NCBI GenBank assembly: GCA_963769945.1
Contig: CAVYOA010000013.1
Location: 1 to 64,000, forward strand
DNA from: WHSW01 sp963769945
GTDB taxonomy: Bacteria; Actinomycetota; Thermoleophilia; Solirubrobacterales; 70-9
Reading direction: 5' to 3'
Length of the DNA stretch: 64,000 nucleotides
Positions 63,939-64,000 of this stretch are shown one piece after another. How positions within the stretch are numbered: position 1 is the first letter of the stretch; every line of letters starts with the position of its first letter. The notes below the pieces were generated by a model. It was not told the origin of the DNA, did no database searches, and worked only from the letters and a program-made list of their open reading frames with translations. Both the position numbers and the translations under genes were made by a program.

Positions 63939-64000
63939 CGCCAGAATTGTGGCGCAACGGGCGCGTCTCAGGCTGGTAACCGACTGCGGATCGGTTTGTG

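Overview
The window is high-GC bacterial chromosome that I place in the Actinomycetota, most likely class Thermoleophilia (Solirubrobacterales or Gaiellales). The reasons are strong G/C third-position bias, F420-type LLM oxidoreductase and MpaB-family genes, an actinobacterial-type c-di-AMP riboswitch, and two secreted proteins that begin with the one-helix plus 'KSKxIKxxAV' module that I associate with Thermoleophilia. It is dense core chromosome. I see no insertion sequence, prophage, CRISPR array, rRNA or tRNA; the only clear RNA gene is tmRNA.

Layout. 0-6.3 kb: a MacB/FtsX-type ABC exporter; a SoxR regulator divergent from a DUF5519 'luciferase-domain' gene, with a clear SoxR box in a 19-bp-spaced promoter between them; an MFS transporter; a secreted Y-x4-D protein. 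6.3-15.4 kb: assorted oxidoreductases (acyl-CoA dehydrogenase-like, LLM, cupin, FAD, SDR), an amino acid permease, an MFS transporter and a DUF445 protein. 15.5-18.0 kb: a complete amino-acid ABC importer. 18.0-24.2 kb: a SUMF1-like protein, a P450/MpaB oxygenase pair, an M20 peptidase and a three-gene operon of unrecognised proteins carrying 11-residue repeats. 24.4-34 kb: tmRNA (ssrA), a site-2 protease, a disulfide oxidoreductase, then a tight minus-strand run ftsE-ftsX-ctpA-rnr-smpB-HHH protein that joins cell division with trans-translation and RNA decay. 34.7-37.6 kb: a compact three-gene cluster resembling the methylamine dehydrogenase (mau) maturation set, with fusions. 37.7-45.4 kb: an RTX-type secreted protein, nadA, mutM, nadC, a FIST-domain protein and prfB with its programmed frameshift. 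45.5-55.8 kb (minus strand): secA, hpf, comF, a GGDEF cyclase, thrC, hom and lysA. 55.9-64 kb: an alpha/beta hydrolase, an M23 murein hydrolase behind a c-di-AMP riboswitch, a divergent cell-wall-binding/methyltransferase operon, a thiolase and a sterol-desaturase-family enzyme.

Sequence quality matters here. At least ten genes are broken by single-base shifts while keeping coding character on both sides, and the length arithmetic mostly fits one extra base. One gene (12.9-14.5 kb) has about eight. This looks more like insertion-biased consensus error than mass pseudogenisation. The prfB shift at CTTTGA is the exception and is programmed. Candidates for new biology are the mau-like cluster (34.7-37.6 kb), the 11-residue-repeat operon (22.5-24.2 kb), the SoxR-controlled DUF5519 gene, and two structured intergenic elements (50.44-50.52 and 55.86-55.95 kb).
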